The notes: a model not told the origin generated them from the letters alone. Positions 24,356 through 33,689 are shown, numbered from the stretch's first letter. The stretch: 64,000 nt of DNA from DSVQ01 sp964484765 (GCA_964484765.1 CAZAGI010000039.1:1-64000); one strand, 5' to 3'. Translations and numbers: made by a program.

Positions 24356-25987
24356 TTAAGGAAAAAGGACTTCCGCAGCGCGGCGGGCCGCGTTGCTGAC
24401 CAACTGCACATGAAGACCGAGCACGACAATCGGGACGGTCACCAGCATGACATACAGACCGGCCGAAGATAACGCCGGGAACGAGACGACAGGGGCATTC
24501 GCCGGGCGTTCACCCAAATACATCGTCTTGAGAACGCGCAAGTAATAGAACAGGCTGAGGACCGTGTTCAGCCCGCCGATGGCCAGCAGCGCCCACATGG
24601 ACCAGTGAACGTAACCGGCATCATACAGCGACGCGAAAATCAGCAGCTTGCCGATAAAACCACCGAGTGGCGGCAAGCCCACGAGGCTGAAGAGACACAG
24701 TCCCATTCCCACGCACAACACCGGAGCCTGAAAACCCAGGCCGCGGTAATCATCGATTTCCTCGCTGAAAATCTCGTTGCGAATCAGTGCGGTGATGGAG
24801 AACGCCCCCAGATTCATGAAGAGATAGACCGCCAGATAGTACAGCAGCCCTTCCACCGCATGGGACGACCGTTCGGCAAGCGAAAGCGTACTTCCCGTAC
24901 CACCGGATTTTAGCACAATCAGGGCCGCGACGGCCATCAACATGTAGCCGGCATGCGCGATGGTGGAATAGGCCAGCAGCCGCTTCATGTTTGTCTGACT
25001 GTAGGCCGCCAGATTGCCAAACGTCGCGGTAATCGCCGCGATGACTCCGATGCCGATGCCGAGGATCAAATAAATGTCGTGCAGCGCGGCATTCCCGGCG
25101 GAGAGCAGAGTTACGACCAGTCGCGTCAGCAAAGCAAATGCCGCCGCTTTGGAAGCCACGCTGAGAAAGCCGCCGACTTCCGCCGCCGCGCCGTGAAACA
25201 CGTCGGGCGTCCAGAAGTGGAACGGCACGACCGACAGCTTGAACGCAAAGCCGACGAAGATCATCAACACTGCCAGCAGCAAAGTGCGAGTCGCGGCGGA
25301 TCGCAGCGCTGCATTTGTGATCGCGTCTGGACCATCGGCACCAAACAGCGCCGTCAGTCGCAGGCCGATTTCCTGAAAATCGCCGGTGCCGAGCATCCCC
25401 GCGAGGAGGCTGATGCCGTACAACATCACACCTGCGGCCCCGGCGCCGAAAACCACGAATTTCAGCGCCGCTTCACTCCCTTGTTTCTTACCCTTCAAAA
25501 ACCCCGCCATCGCATAGCTGGGCACGCTGGCCATTTCGATGCCGAGGAAAACCATCAGCAGGTTGTTCGCTCCGCACATCAGCAGCATGCCGATGGCGGC
25601 ACCGATGAGCAGCGTGTAGAAGTCGGGGCCGTCTTCACGATCGGGAATACCGCTGAGGACGGTCAAGGCCATCACAAACACAAGGAACAAGAGCAGGAAC
25701 AGCCGCACAAGCGCCCCGAACTTGTCGAAGACCATCAGTCCCGAAAAGTAAGGGATCGAGATTTCCGGGCTGTGGTTGGCATCATAAAAGACCCACAGCG
25801 ACAAACCGAACGCCGCCATCGCCGACAGCAGCGCCAGCCAGTGCGGAGGAATCAGGCGGTCGAAACTGCAGAGCCGTCCCAAGAGCAGCAGCACGATGCC
25901 GGCGGTCAGCGCCAATTCGGGCGCGGCCAACCACAGCGACCGCTGGGAGGTCTCTTCAAGCAGGGACGAGAGCAGAGACTGAAGCAC
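24356..25987 (-). CDS. nuoN: NADH-quinone oxidoreductase subunit N
   Basis: An antiporter-like proton-pumping membrane subunit of respiratory complex I, 543 residues with about 14 transmembrane helices. The core motif KLSVVPFHFWTPDVFHGAAAEVGGFLSVASKAAAFALL contains the conserved Pro-breaks and the central Lys. QTNMKRLLAYSTIAHAGYML is the second conserved region. An insertion of ~25 residues (LKSGGTGSTLSLAERSSHAVEG) lies in a loop towards the C-terminal half. Last of the six nuo genes here, 55 nt after nuoM. Confidence 0.95.
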   Translation of the reverse strand: MLQSLLSSLLEETSQRSLWLAAPELALTAGIVLLLLGRLCSFDRLIPPHWLALLSAMAAFGLSLWVFYDANHSPEISIPYFSGLMVFDKFGALVRLFLLLFLVFVMALTVLSGIPDREDGPDFYTLLIGAAIGMLLMCGANNLLMVFLGIEMASVPSYAMAGFLKGKKQGSEAALKFVVFGAGAAGVMLYGISLLAGMLGTGDFQEIGLRLTALFGADGPDAITNAALRSAATRTLLLAVLMIFVGFAFKLSVVPFHFWTPDVFHGAAAEVGGFLSVASKAAAFALLTRLVVTLLSAGNAALHDIYLILGIGIGVIAAITATFGNLAAYSQTNMKRLLAYSTIAHAGYMLMAVAALIVLKSGGTGSTLSLAERSSHAVEGLLYYLAVYLFMNLGAFSITALIRNEIFSEEIDDYRGLGFQAPVLCVGMGLCLFSLVGLPPLGGFIGKLLIFASLYDAGYVHWSMWALLAIGGLNTVLSLFYYLRVLKTMYLGERPANAPVVSFPALSSAGLYVMLVTVPIVVLGLHVQLVSNAARRAAEVLFP

Positions 25988-26042
25988 GTTTCACAATCCT
26001 CGCGGGCCGACGGCGACGTCCCCCGTTAGTTGACCAGGCCGG

Positions 26043-27659
26043 TTACCGCACCATTGTCGTCGCGGCTTCCATCGTCGACGGATGCACTGCGGCGTCAAGG
26101 TTGTCCACCAGCAATTTCACGCTGGGATCCATGTATTGGAACAAAAGATTCGGGAACACGCCGAGAATGATCGCGAAGGCAAGGAGCGCGTATCCCACAA
26201 AGGCCTCGCGACCGCTCATCGGCACCAGTGCTTCGCCATGCGGACCCTTGTACGCCGGGCCGAAATAGACCCGTTGCACAGTCCACAGAATATAGCCAGC
26301 GGTGAGAATCACCCCCGACGCGGCGACGATCGCCAGGGTTTTGTCGAAGCTCCAGCAACTCAGCACCGAGAAGATTTCGCCGATAAACCCGCACAGGCCG
26401 GGAAGTCCCAGACCAGCGAAGAAAATCCCGGCAGCAAGCCCCGTGTAGTGCGGCATCAACCCGGCGATGCCGCCGAACTGGTTGAGGTCGCGATGATGCA
26501 CGCGGTCGTACAACACGCCCACCATAAAGAACATTCCGGTGGAGGAGATCCCGTGAGCGATCATCTGAAACATGGCCGCATTCACGCCCATCCGCCAGTA
26601 ATGCAGGTTCGGGTCGCCCGCTTTCTCGGCGACCTTCCAGACGGCCAGACCCAGCAGCACATAGCCCATGTGGCTGACCGAACTGTACGCCACCAATCGC
26701 TTGAAGTCCGTTTGAGCCAATGCGGCGAAGGCACCGTAAATGATGCTGAAGACCCCGAGGGCCACCATGCCGTAAGCACAGAATTGTGCTCCCAGCGGGC
26801 AGATGGGGAACGCGAGACGAATGATTCCGTAGCCGCCCATCTTCAAAAGCACGCCGGCCAGAATCATACTGATGGGAGTGGGTGCTTCAACGTGAGCATC
26901 CGGCAACCAGGTATGAAACGGGAACGACGGCAGCTTGATCGCAAAGCCGATGAAAAGCAGCAGGAACGCCGTGATCTGGAATTCCTTGCTGAAGGCCAAC
27001 CCTTTGATTTGCCCCTGACCGACTTGCGCCAGGTACAGCAGATCGAAGCTGTTGCCGCTGGAGAAGTAGAACATCAGCATTGCGATCAGCATCAGTACGC
27101 CGCCCGCGAGGGTGTACAGGAAAAACTTGATCGCGGCGTATTCGCGACGCGGGCCGCCCCAGATGCCGATGAGGAAGTACATCGGCAGCAGCATCACTTC
27201 CCAGAAAATGTAAAACAGCAGGAAGTCGAGCGACAGGAATACGCCCAGCATCCCGGTTTCGAGCAGCAGGAAGAGCACCACATAGCCCTTCAGGTGCTTT
27301 TCAATGCTCCAGCTCGCGATCATCGCCAGCAGGCTGACAAATCCGGTCAGCAACACCAGCGGCAGACTGATGCCATCGACCCCGAGGGCGAAATTGACGT
27401 TCCAATTGGGAATCCACGGCACCGAGAAGTAAAACTGCATGCCGTCGTGCAGCTTCTCGGGGGCCGGATTGAGCTCATATTGACCGGCCAGTTGCAGCGT
27501 CAGCGCGAACGTGAGCGCCGTTCCGAGCAGGCCGAAATAACGGATCGCGTCCGACGCCTTGCTGTCAAATACCGGAAACAGCAGTGGAATGGTCCACAGC
27601 GCGGGCAGGAAGACGATTAACGTCAGCAGGTGGTCCGGACTCAACATGGGAAAACTCAA
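26043..27659 (-). CDS. nuoM: NADH-quinone oxidoreductase subunit M
   Basis: A 538-residue antiporter-like complex I subunit with about 14 helices. Diagnostic segments are FALGVDGISLPLVLLTGF, FLLFYIFWEVMLLPMYFLIGIWGG (conserved Glu), KLPSFPFHTWLPDAHVEAPTPISMILAGVLLKMGGYG (conserved His and Lys) and QTDFKRLVAYSSVSHMGYV. It pumps protons in the distal membrane arm. It lies 31 nt after nuoL and 55 nt before nuoN in one minus-strand operon. Confidence 0.96.
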   Translation of the reverse strand: MSFPMLSPDHLLTLIVFLPALWTIPLLFPVFDSKASDAIRYFGLLGTALTFALTLQLAGQYELNPAPEKLHDGMQFYFSVPWIPNWNVNFALGVDGISLPLVLLTGFVSLLAMIASWSIEKHLKGYVVLFLLLETGMLGVFLSLDFLLFYIFWEVMLLPMYFLIGIWGGPRREYAAIKFFLYTLAGGVLMLIAMLMFYFSSGNSFDLLYLAQVGQGQIKGLAFSKEFQITAFLLLFIGFAIKLPSFPFHTWLPDAHVEAPTPISMILAGVLLKMGGYGIIRLAFPICPLGAQFCAYGMVALGVFSIIYGAFAALAQTDFKRLVAYSSVSHMGYVLLGLAVWKVAEKAGDPNLHYWRMGVNAAMFQMIAHGISSTGMFFMVGVLYDRVHHRDLNQFGGIAGLMPHYTGLAAGIFFAGLGLPGLCGFIGEIFSVLSCWSFDKTLAIVAASGVILTAGYILWTVQRVYFGPAYKGPHGEALVPMSGREAFVGYALLAFAIILGVFPNLLFQYMDPSVKLLVDNLDAAVHPSTMEAATTMVR

Positions 27660-27690
27660 CCTTGGGACATGCCCCGGGAAAGTCGCAAAA

Positions 27691-30150
27691 CTATTTCGGT
27701 AACGCGGTGAACAAGGCGGCGAACAGCACGACGACGCCCACGGCGATCCACATCACGTATTGACGCAATTGACCCGTCTGCACGACGCGCAGTGATCGCC
27801 CGAAATTCGTCGTGGTGTTGCCGACGAGGTTCACCAACCCGTCGACCATGCCTTCATCGAACATTCGTTCCCAGCGCGAGACCACGACGGTGATCGCCGC
27901 GGAGGCATGCAGGACGACATCCAACACGGCCTTGTCAAAGCCTTGACACCAATGGGCAACGCTGTGTGCCGGGCGAACAAACGCCACATCGTACAGCGTA
28001 TCGAACCGCCATTTATCAACGAGGAAATCGTACACGCCCCCGGCCTGACGGCGGATGTCGTCGGGATTGATCGCCCGGCGGCAATAGAGCAGGTACGCCA
28101 TCGCCATTCCGGCAAACGCCGCGAACAACGCCATCCCGCCCGCGATGCCGTGCACTTTCTGCACGTCGGTATGACTGGGGATCACCAATTCGGTCACCCG
28201 ATGCGAACTCAAGGCTTCATGCAGCGGGAAAGCTTCGCTGTACGACAGCAGCGAGAACAACCATCCTTCTTCACCGCCAATGGCACATCCCGCCGCTAAC
28301 AGCGAGAGGATCAACAGCGGCCCCGTCATCACCAGCGGATTTTCGTGGGCATGTTCGTAGACGTGTTCATCCTGTGGCTGACCGGCGAACGTCATGAACC
28401 ATAACCGGAACATGTAAAATGCCGTAATCCCCGCGGTGACCAGGGGCACAATGAACAGAATGCTGTGCATCGAATTCGGGTTCAACTCGCTGAATGCCAG
28501 CGCGGTCGCAACAATCGCATCTTTCGAGTGATAACCCGACAGGGCGATGGGATTGCCCCAAATCTTGATTCCCGGGATCGCCAGACCGGCAATCGCGATG
28601 ACGCCGATGAGCATCGTGTACGCGGTAATCGGCATCTTGTGCCGCAGGCCGCCCATCCGCCGCATGTCCTGCACGTGATGGCACCCGGCAATCACGCTGC
28701 CCGAGCAGAGGAACATCAGCGACTTGAAGAACGCATGCGTCACCAGGTGGAACAAGCCCACGCCCCATCCGCCGACGCCGATCCCCAGCATCATGTAGCC
28801 GAGTTGGCTGATCGTCGAATAGGCCAGCACTTTCTTAATGTCGGTCGCGACAATGGCAATCGTCGCGGCAAGGAACGCCGTGATACAACCAGTGTAGGCG
28901 ATTCCCAGCAAAACTTCCGGCGGAAACATCGGATAGAACCGCCCGGCGAGATACACCCCGGCGGCAACCATCGTCGCGGAGTGCACCAGCGCGGAAACCG
29001 GAGTGGGGCCTTCCATTGCGTCGGGCAACCACGTCTGCAACGGGAACTGGGCGCTCTTGCCGATGCTGCCGGCAAAGACTCCTAAGCCCGCCGCGATCAA
29101 CAACAGGTAACTGATCGTCCGTGGCGTGGTGCCATCGACCAGGCGATGGCCTTGCGAGTCTCGCAGGTAAACCACCGACTTCACGACCGAGGCGTCGTCC
29201 GAGACATCGAGCGTACCGTCATTGCCGCGAACGAGCGAGAACAAGCCCGTTTGCTCGCCGGCCTCGGTCTGCACATCGAAAAAGCGGAACGTTCCCAGGG
29301 ATGTAATGAGAATCATCAGTCCGATGAGGAACCCGAAGTCCCCCACGCGGTTCATGATGAAGGCTTTGTTCGCTGCGGTGCTGGCGGAGTGCCGCTCGAC
29401 ATAGAAGCCGATCAGCAGGTAACTGCAGACACCGACGAGTTCCCAGAAGATGAACACCTGGAATACGTTGCCGGCGAGCACCAGTCCGAGCATCGAGAAG
29501 CAGAACAGCGACAAAAACGCAAAGAACCGATGGAAACGTCCGGGCCGGGTGAAATGATGTCCGCCGGGCAGATGGACTTCGTGGTCTTCGTACTCTTCCG
29601 TCAGCTCATCTTTCATGTAGCCGATAGCAAACAGATGGATGCACGTGGCGATAAACGTCACCATGGTGAACATCACCAGCGTTAAGCTGTCGATGTACCA
29701 GTCGAGCGTGATCTCCAGCGGGCCGAATTGCGCCAGACGATAGAACGTGCCGGCATAGAATTTCGGAGCCGGCGCCGCGGCATGTTCATGCTCATCGCCA
29801 TGGAGTTCAGCGTCGGCGTGTTCGGCAGGAGCCGCGGGATGGAGTGCATCGGCCGGGGTCATATTCTCGTCGGCATGTTCATCGTGGACAGTTGCCGCGT
29901 GCTCTTCGTCATGGTGACCGTGTGCCGCGGGCTTCCAGCCGACCCAGCCGGTTTCGGAACTCCAGTAGAGCAGGGCGGACAGACTGCAGAGGAAACCCGC
30001 GGCAATGCAGGCCGTCGCGAGTTGCGCGGGCGCCTTGCTGAGCCGATGGCTCCACTTCAATTGCAGAGCGTAGATCTCCGCCACGAACCCGGCGAGCGGC
30101 AGCAGCCACGCCAGCGTGAGCAAGTTGCGGAGTACGGTGCCAGTGTCCAT
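27691..30150 (-). CDS. nuoL: NADH-quinone oxidoreductase subunit L, with His-rich insertion
   Basis: An antiporter-like subunit with the C-terminal lateral helix, 819 residues against ~610 in E. coli. Family landmarks are YIDSLTLVMFTMVTFIATCIHLFAIGYM, FIFWELVGVCSYLLIGFY, FPLQTWLPDAMEGPTPVSALVHSATMVAAGVYL and DIKKVLAYSTISQLGYM. Two insertions explain the length. Residues 77-124 contain eleven His with many Asp/Glu, and ~55 residues follow the segment LGTFRFFDV. The first lies in a soluble loop after the first two helices. Order and spacing (56 nt after nuoK, 31 nt before nuoM) fit one operon. It is unlikely to be a DabB: the other nuo genes are adjacent and there is no DabA next to it. Confidence 0.95.
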   Translation of the reverse strand: MDTGTVLRNLLTLAWLLPLAGFVAEIYALQLKWSHRLSKAPAQLATACIAAGFLCSLSALLYWSSETGWVGWKPAAHGHHDEEHAATVHDEHADENMTPADALHPAAPAEHADAELHGDEHEHAAAPAPKFYAGTFYRLAQFGPLEITLDWYIDSLTLVMFTMVTFIATCIHLFAIGYMKDELTEEYEDHEVHLPGGHHFTRPGRFHRFFAFLSLFCFSMLGLVLAGNVFQVFIFWELVGVCSYLLIGFYVERHSASTAANKAFIMNRVGDFGFLIGLMILITSLGTFRFFDVQTEAGEQTGLFSLVRGNDGTLDVSDDASVVKSVVYLRDSQGHRLVDGTTPRTISYLLLIAAGLGVFAGSIGKSAQFPLQTWLPDAMEGPTPVSALVHSATMVAAGVYLAGRFYPMFPPEVLLGIAYTGCITAFLAATIAIVATDIKKVLAYSTISQLGYMMLGIGVGGWGVGLFHLVTHAFFKSLMFLCSGSVIAGCHHVQDMRRMGGLRHKMPITAYTMLIGVIAIAGLAIPGIKIWGNPIALSGYHSKDAIVATALAFSELNPNSMHSILFIVPLVTAGITAFYMFRLWFMTFAGQPQDEHVYEHAHENPLVMTGPLLILSLLAAGCAIGGEEGWLFSLLSYSEAFPLHEALSSHRVTELVIPSHTDVQKVHGIAGGMALFAAFAGMAMAYLLYCRRAINPDDIRRQAGGVYDFLVDKWRFDTLYDVAFVRPAHSVAHWCQGFDKAVLDVVLHASAAITVVVSRWERMFDEGMVDGLVNLVGNTTTNFGRSLRVVQTGQLRQYVMWIAVGVVVLFAALFTALPK

Positions 30151-30206
30151 ATCGGCGGAATTCCCCGAAGTTCATCCGTTGCGAACGAATCCACGTCGCC
30201 CGCGGC

Positions 30207-30518
30207 CTATCCCTGCAATTCGTTACCGCGATCGACATCGATCGTGAGATGATTGTTGTAGAAATTCAAAGCGATGGCGAGCGCCACGGCCGCCTCGGCC
30301 GCCGCCAGCACGATCACGAATAAGGCGAAAATCTGCCCATCCAGACCAAACGGAGAATAGCGGGCAAAAGCGACAAAATTCAAATTCGCGCCATTCAACA
30401 CCAACTCGACACCCATAAGGACACCGATCGCGTTGCGTTTGATCGCCATGCAGACAATGCCGCAGACGAACAACACCGCGCCAACCAGCAAGAAGGCGTT
30501 GAGTCCAACCGGTTCCAT
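30207..30518 (-). CDS. nuoK: NADH-quinone oxidoreductase subunit K
   Basis: 103 residues with three transmembrane helices (LNAFLLVGAVLFVCGIVCMA, GVLMGVELVLNGANLNFVAF, FALFVIVLAAAEAAVALAIAL). They include the two conserved membrane Glu of NuoK, in MGVELVLNGANLN and AAAEAAVALAI. Start MEPVGLNAFLLVG at 30518 matches the family; the frame upstream to 30698 overlaps nuoJ and is not protein-like. It lies 76 nt after nuoJ. Confidence 0.95.
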   Translation of the reverse strand: MEPVGLNAFLLVGAVLFVCGIVCMAIKRNAIGVLMGVELVLNGANLNFVAFARYSPFGLDGQIFALFVIVLAAAEAAVALAIALNFYNNHLTIDVDRGNELQG

Positions 30519-30594
30519 GAACGCCAATTCCTCTTCCCGATTCCACCACGAGTTTGTTTGCGTTGCCGGCCGTCGAACCCGCTTCGACAAAGTT

Positions 30595-31203
30595 CTAAGT
30601 CGACAACGAATCGTCGGATCCTGTGGGACGCCGTTTTGCCCTGGCGAGATACGCCGCACCAACCAACACAACGAGCAAATGCACCGAAATGATTTCAAAG
30701 GGGAGCAAATAACCAGGTGCGGCTTTCAACGGCACGCCGTCCTCTCCGATCGGCTGATCGGGGCGCAAGCCCAGAAACGCTAACCCGAGTGGTCGAAGCG
30801 TGTTGCCTTCCGGTCGGGCCGCGATGGTGATCTTCGGCACCGATTTCGGTTGCAGTTCCGACCATTTCAGCCCGTACACCGTTGAGGCGAGCACCAGCAG
30901 CAGTAGCCCGCCGACACAGCCGCCAAGCAATCCATCGGCGGCCGAAGTCTTGATCTGCAAATACGGGCCGCTCGCTGTAAGCATCACGCCGAACACCAAC
31001 AGCACAACGGTGCCGCCGACGTAAATCAGCAACTGTGCCGCACCGATAAAATCGGCATCGAGCAGAAAAAACAGGGCCGACACGGAGCCCAGCGACAGAA
31101 TCAGCCAGAACGCCATGCGAACAACGTTCTGCGTGATCACGACGCCGAATGCGCCGCCGCAGGTGAGGGCGGCGAACAGGAAGAACAAAAGATCGGTATT
31201 CAT
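30595..31203 (-). CDS. nuoJ: NADH-quinone oxidoreductase subunit J
   Basis: 202 residues; the first ~100 contain four helices with the NuoJ core (NVVRMAFWLILSLGSVSALFFLLDADFIGAAQLLIYVGGTVVLLVFGVML). A ~60-residue loop (SELQPKSVPKITIAARPEGN...) precedes the last helix IISVHLLVVLVGAAYLARAK. Its ATG overlaps the nuoH stop by 4 nt (ATGA, 31200-31203), so it is translationally coupled to nuoH. nuoI, normally between nuoH and nuoJ, is missing here. Confidence 0.94.
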   Translation of the reverse strand: MNTDLLFFLFAALTCGGAFGVVITQNVVRMAFWLILSLGSVSALFFLLDADFIGAAQLLIYVGGTVVLLVFGVMLTASGPYLQIKTSAADGLLGGCVGGLLLLVLASTVYGLKWSELQPKSVPKITIAARPEGNTLRPLGLAFLGLRPDQPIGEDGVPLKAAPGYLLPFEIISVHLLVVLVGAAYLARAKRRPTGSDDSLST

Positions 31204-32477
31204 TCGGCGGCCTCCAGCACGGGGCCGGTCCCGACTGCGGTAACAGCCGTCAGCTTCGGTGCGTTCACCGCTGGTGCGCCGATTATCAAGCGCCCTGTCG
31301 GCGTCGCGTGTTCAAAGATCGTGGTGCGTTTCAATGGCGAAGATGCTAGCAGCAGCGGCCACAAAATTGCCCCGAGGAACAGCACACAGCTGATCGGCAC
31401 CAGATATTTTAAGCAGGTCGTCATCACCTGGTCGATGCGGAGTCGCGGCAGCGTCCACCGGACCCAAATCTGCACAAACACCAGCACGCAGGCTTTCAAC
31501 ACGAAAACCTTAGCCCCGCCGAGGTTCATGATGTAATTGCCGAGTGTGAACCCTGGGACGATGAAGTCCGGCATCCAACCCCGCCAATCGGCAAAACCCG
31601 CTTCAATATCCAACCCCGTATGCCAGCCGCCGAGAAACAGCAGCACCGCGATGCCACTGACGGCGAACATGCTGGCGTATTCAGCCATGAAAAAGAACGA
31701 CCACCGCAAGCCACTGTATTCCGTGTGGAAACCAGCAACGAGTTCGCTTTCCGCTTCCGCCAGATCGAACGGAGCCCGCTTCACGCTCGCCGTGGCCACC
31801 GTGAAGTAAGTGAAGAAGGCGATGAACGTGAAGGGGTCATGGAAAATCAACCAGTTGTGCATCATCCCGGCCTGCATCCGGCCGATTTCACCAAAATTCA
31901 GCGTTCCTGCGGTCACCAGCGGGACGAGAGCACAAAGTGCCATCGGGATTTCATAGCTCACCATCTGGGCTGCTTCGCGCATGGCTCCGAAGAGTGCCCA
32001 TTTCGAGCCGCTGGAATAGCCTGCGAAGATGATCCCAAGGACTTCCAGCGACATCAGTGCCAGAATCACAAACACGCCGACATCGAGCGAAACGGCCACC
32101 CAGCCATCGGCGAATGGCAGCACCATGAACGCGGCAAACGATGCGATCACTGCGAGATACGGCGAAATCCGGAAGATCCAGCGATCCGAAGCCCCGGGGG
32201 CCAGGTCTTCCTTCTGGATCAGCTTGATTCCGTCGGCGAGGGTCTGGAGCCAACCGAACTTGCCGCCGACGCGCGTGGGGCCTAGACGGTCCTGAATTCG
32301 TCCGGCGACTTTCCGTTCCAGCCAGATGTAGAACAGCGGCAGAACGGCAAAAACGTTAATGAGGATCAGGGCATGGATCAATGCCGCGATCAACAGCGCC
32401 CACACGGGAGCGAACCCGCGGTCGTCGAGAAACGTTCGGAAACTCGTGGCGGCGAACAGTCCGTTCATCCGGAACAC
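31200..32477 (-). CDS. nuoH: NADH-quinone oxidoreductase subunit H
   Basis: The complex I quinone-site membrane subunit, 425 residues with about eight to nine helices. It contains YIWLERKVAGRIQDRLGPTRVGG, LQTLADGIKLIQKEDLAPG, GYSSGSKWALFGAMREAAQMVSYEIP and RAPFDLAEAESELVAGFHTEYSG. The C-terminal ~45 residues are a hydrophilic extension. GTG 32477 is preferred because AAGGGAAGG (32483-32491) lies 5 nt upstream; ATG 32468 is the alternative. It is the first nuo gene in the window, so subunits A-G and I must be encoded elsewhere. Confidence 0.95.
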   Translation of the reverse strand: MFRMNGLFAATSFRTFLDDRGFAPVWALLIAALIHALILINVFAVLPLFYIWLERKVAGRIQDRLGPTRVGGKFGWLQTLADGIKLIQKEDLAPGASDRWIFRISPYLAVIASFAAFMVLPFADGWVAVSLDVGVFVILALMSLEVLGIIFAGYSSGSKWALFGAMREAAQMVSYEIPMALCALVPLVTAGTLNFGEIGRMQAGMMHNWLIFHDPFTFIAFFTYFTVATASVKRAPFDLAEAESELVAGFHTEYSGLRWSFFFMAEYASMFAVSGIAVLLFLGGWHTGLDIEAGFADWRGWMPDFIVPGFTLGNYIMNLGGAKVFVLKACVLVFVQIWVRWTLPRLRIDQVMTTCLKYLVPISCVLFLGAILWPLLLASSPLKRTTIFEHATPTGRLIIGAPAVNAPKLTAVTAVGTGPVLEAAE

Positions 32478-32863
32478 CGACGCCTTCCCTTTTTAATTCC
32501 CGGCGAGAATCATTCTCACCGACTTGGAATGGTTCGTTTCGTGATGGAATTACTAGTTCTAGACTGACGGGTCCGCTCGCAACAGGGACAACCCGAGCGG
32601 ATCGCCGCCACTTGCGTTATCATGGCGATGAATTCACCTCGTCCGCTGTCGCAGTGAGACCCGGAAGCGGTGGAACTATGACGCGCAATGCAGCGCGATT
32701 CAAGTGTGCCGACAGTCCTTTCGATCCATTCCCATCTTTGAGAACGTCCATTTCCCAGCCATGGCATTTCCGGTTGACGATTCTGATACGGGCTTCTTTC
32801 GCGCGAATCCGCTCGACCAATCACAAGGACGGTGTGTAAACTTGGCCAATCAAATGTGCCCGC
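32478..32863. other. Gene-poor stretch upstream of nuoH
   Basis: About 390 bases without a convincing gene, between the start of nuoH (minus) and the gmd remnant (plus). It must contain the nuo operon promoter on the minus strand, but no consensus pair is clear. Short frames here have atypical composition and resemble no family I know. Confidence 0.35.
32483..32491 (-). promoter_or_regulatory. Shine-Dalgarno supporting the nuoH GTG start
   Basis: AAGGGAAGG on the minus strand, 5 nt before GTG 32477 and 14 nt before ATG 32468. The spacing favours GTG. Confidence 0.6.
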
Positions 32864-33028
32864 ATGACCGCGATCGCGGGGCGAGAAGGCTCGCACTTCG
32901 CCGAGTATCTCGGTGATTTCTGCGAACTTGCCTTTGCCCGGGTGGGTCTGCATTGGCAAAAAGACGTGGTCAGTCAACCGGAGTTGCATCGCCCGCCGGA
33001 AGTCTTCACGCTGGTGGGCAACGATTGA
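32864..33028 (+). pseudogene. Remnant of a GDP-mannose 4,6-dehydratase (gmd) gene, C-terminal fragment
   Basis: A 54-codon frame whose translation GDFCELAFARVGLHW ... PELHRPPEVFTLVGND follows the C-terminal pattern of Gmd proteins (a 'VREFVELAF..VGLDW' stretch, then 'D..RPAEV..LLGD'). A whole enzyme has ~340 residues, so about 85% is missing, and the frame stops at TGA 33026-33028 before the Gmd terminal helix. It has no upstream Rossmann region in any frame I examined. It is most likely the scar of a deleted gene; a functional microprotein is much less likely. Confidence 0.6.
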
Positions 33029-33086
33029 CGCTTAACTCGCGCCCCAGGGGTGATTTTCTCCGGCCGATTTTTCCGCAAAGCCTGCC

Positions 33087-33683
33087 ATGATTTTTGTGCT
33101 CGATAACTACGACTCGTTCACATACAACCTCGTGCAGCGGTTCGGTGAAATCGATCGTCGCCTGGATGTTCAAGTCGCGCGCAACAATCAGATCACGGTC
33201 GATGAAGTCGCTGCGCTGCAACCGCAAGCCATCGTCGTGTCCCCCGGTCCGTGTACCCCGCACGAAGCCGGCATCTCGATGGAACTGATTCGTCAGCTCG
33301 GTCCCAAACTGCCCACGCTGGGCGTTTGCCTGGGACATCAATCGCTGGCAGAAGTCTTCGGGTCACCCGTGGTGCGGGCTGAACGGTTGATGCACGGGAA
33401 AGTGTCGCCGATTTGGCACGATGGCCGCGGCGTGTTCGCCGGGTTGCCGAATCCGTTTCAAGCCACGCGCTACCATAGCCTGATTGCGCCAGAGAAGACG
33501 ATTTCCCCGGAATTGGAGGTCGCTGCGTGGTGCGAGTTTCCCGGACACCCGCGCGAAGTCATGGGACTACGGCACCGGCAGTTTCCCATTCACGGCGTGC
33601 AGTTCCACCCGGAAAGTTTTCTGACCGAAGCCGGCATCGACCTCTTGCGCAACTTCCTGCGGATCGCCGGTATTCTGTCGTGA
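33087..33683 (+). CDS. trpG: Anthranilate/para-aminobenzoate synthase glutamine amidotransferase component
   Basis: 198 residues of class I glutamine amidotransferase. It starts MIFVLDNYDSFTYNLVQ, has the nucleophile Cys in PTLGVCLGHQSLAE, and the His/Glu pair in IHGVQFHPESFLT. YHSLIAPE is the conserved inner loop. It supplies ammonia to TrpE (tryptophan) or PabB (folate); the two uses cannot be told apart from sequence, and many bacteria share one subunit. No trpE/pabB or other trp gene is adjacent. It is convergent with the diguanylate cyclase gene, 6 nt apart. Confidence 0.9.
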   Translation: MIFVLDNYDSFTYNLVQRFGEIDRRLDVQVARNNQITVDEVAALQPQAIVVSPGPCTPHEAGISMELIRQLGPKLPTLGVCLGHQSLAEVFGSPVVRAERLMHGKVSPIWHDGRGVFAGLPNPFQATRYHSLIAPEKTISPELEVAAWCEFPGHPREVMGLRHRQFPIHGVQFHPESFLTEAGIDLLRNFLRIAGILS

Positions 33684-33689
33684 TCGCAA

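Noticed and set aside
26082..27620. A 512-codon plus-strand open frame opposite nuoM (and similar long frames opposite nuoN 24953-26029 and RND 20874-22349)
   Set aside because: The translations are rich in Arg, His and Gln and lie entirely antisense to well-supported membrane proteins. They are codon-bias shadows of GC-rich genes.
27691..30150. Reading the NuoL-like gene as DabB
   Set aside because: It sits in order within nuoH-J-K-L-M-N, keeps the C-terminal extension, and the DabA gene is 32 kb away.
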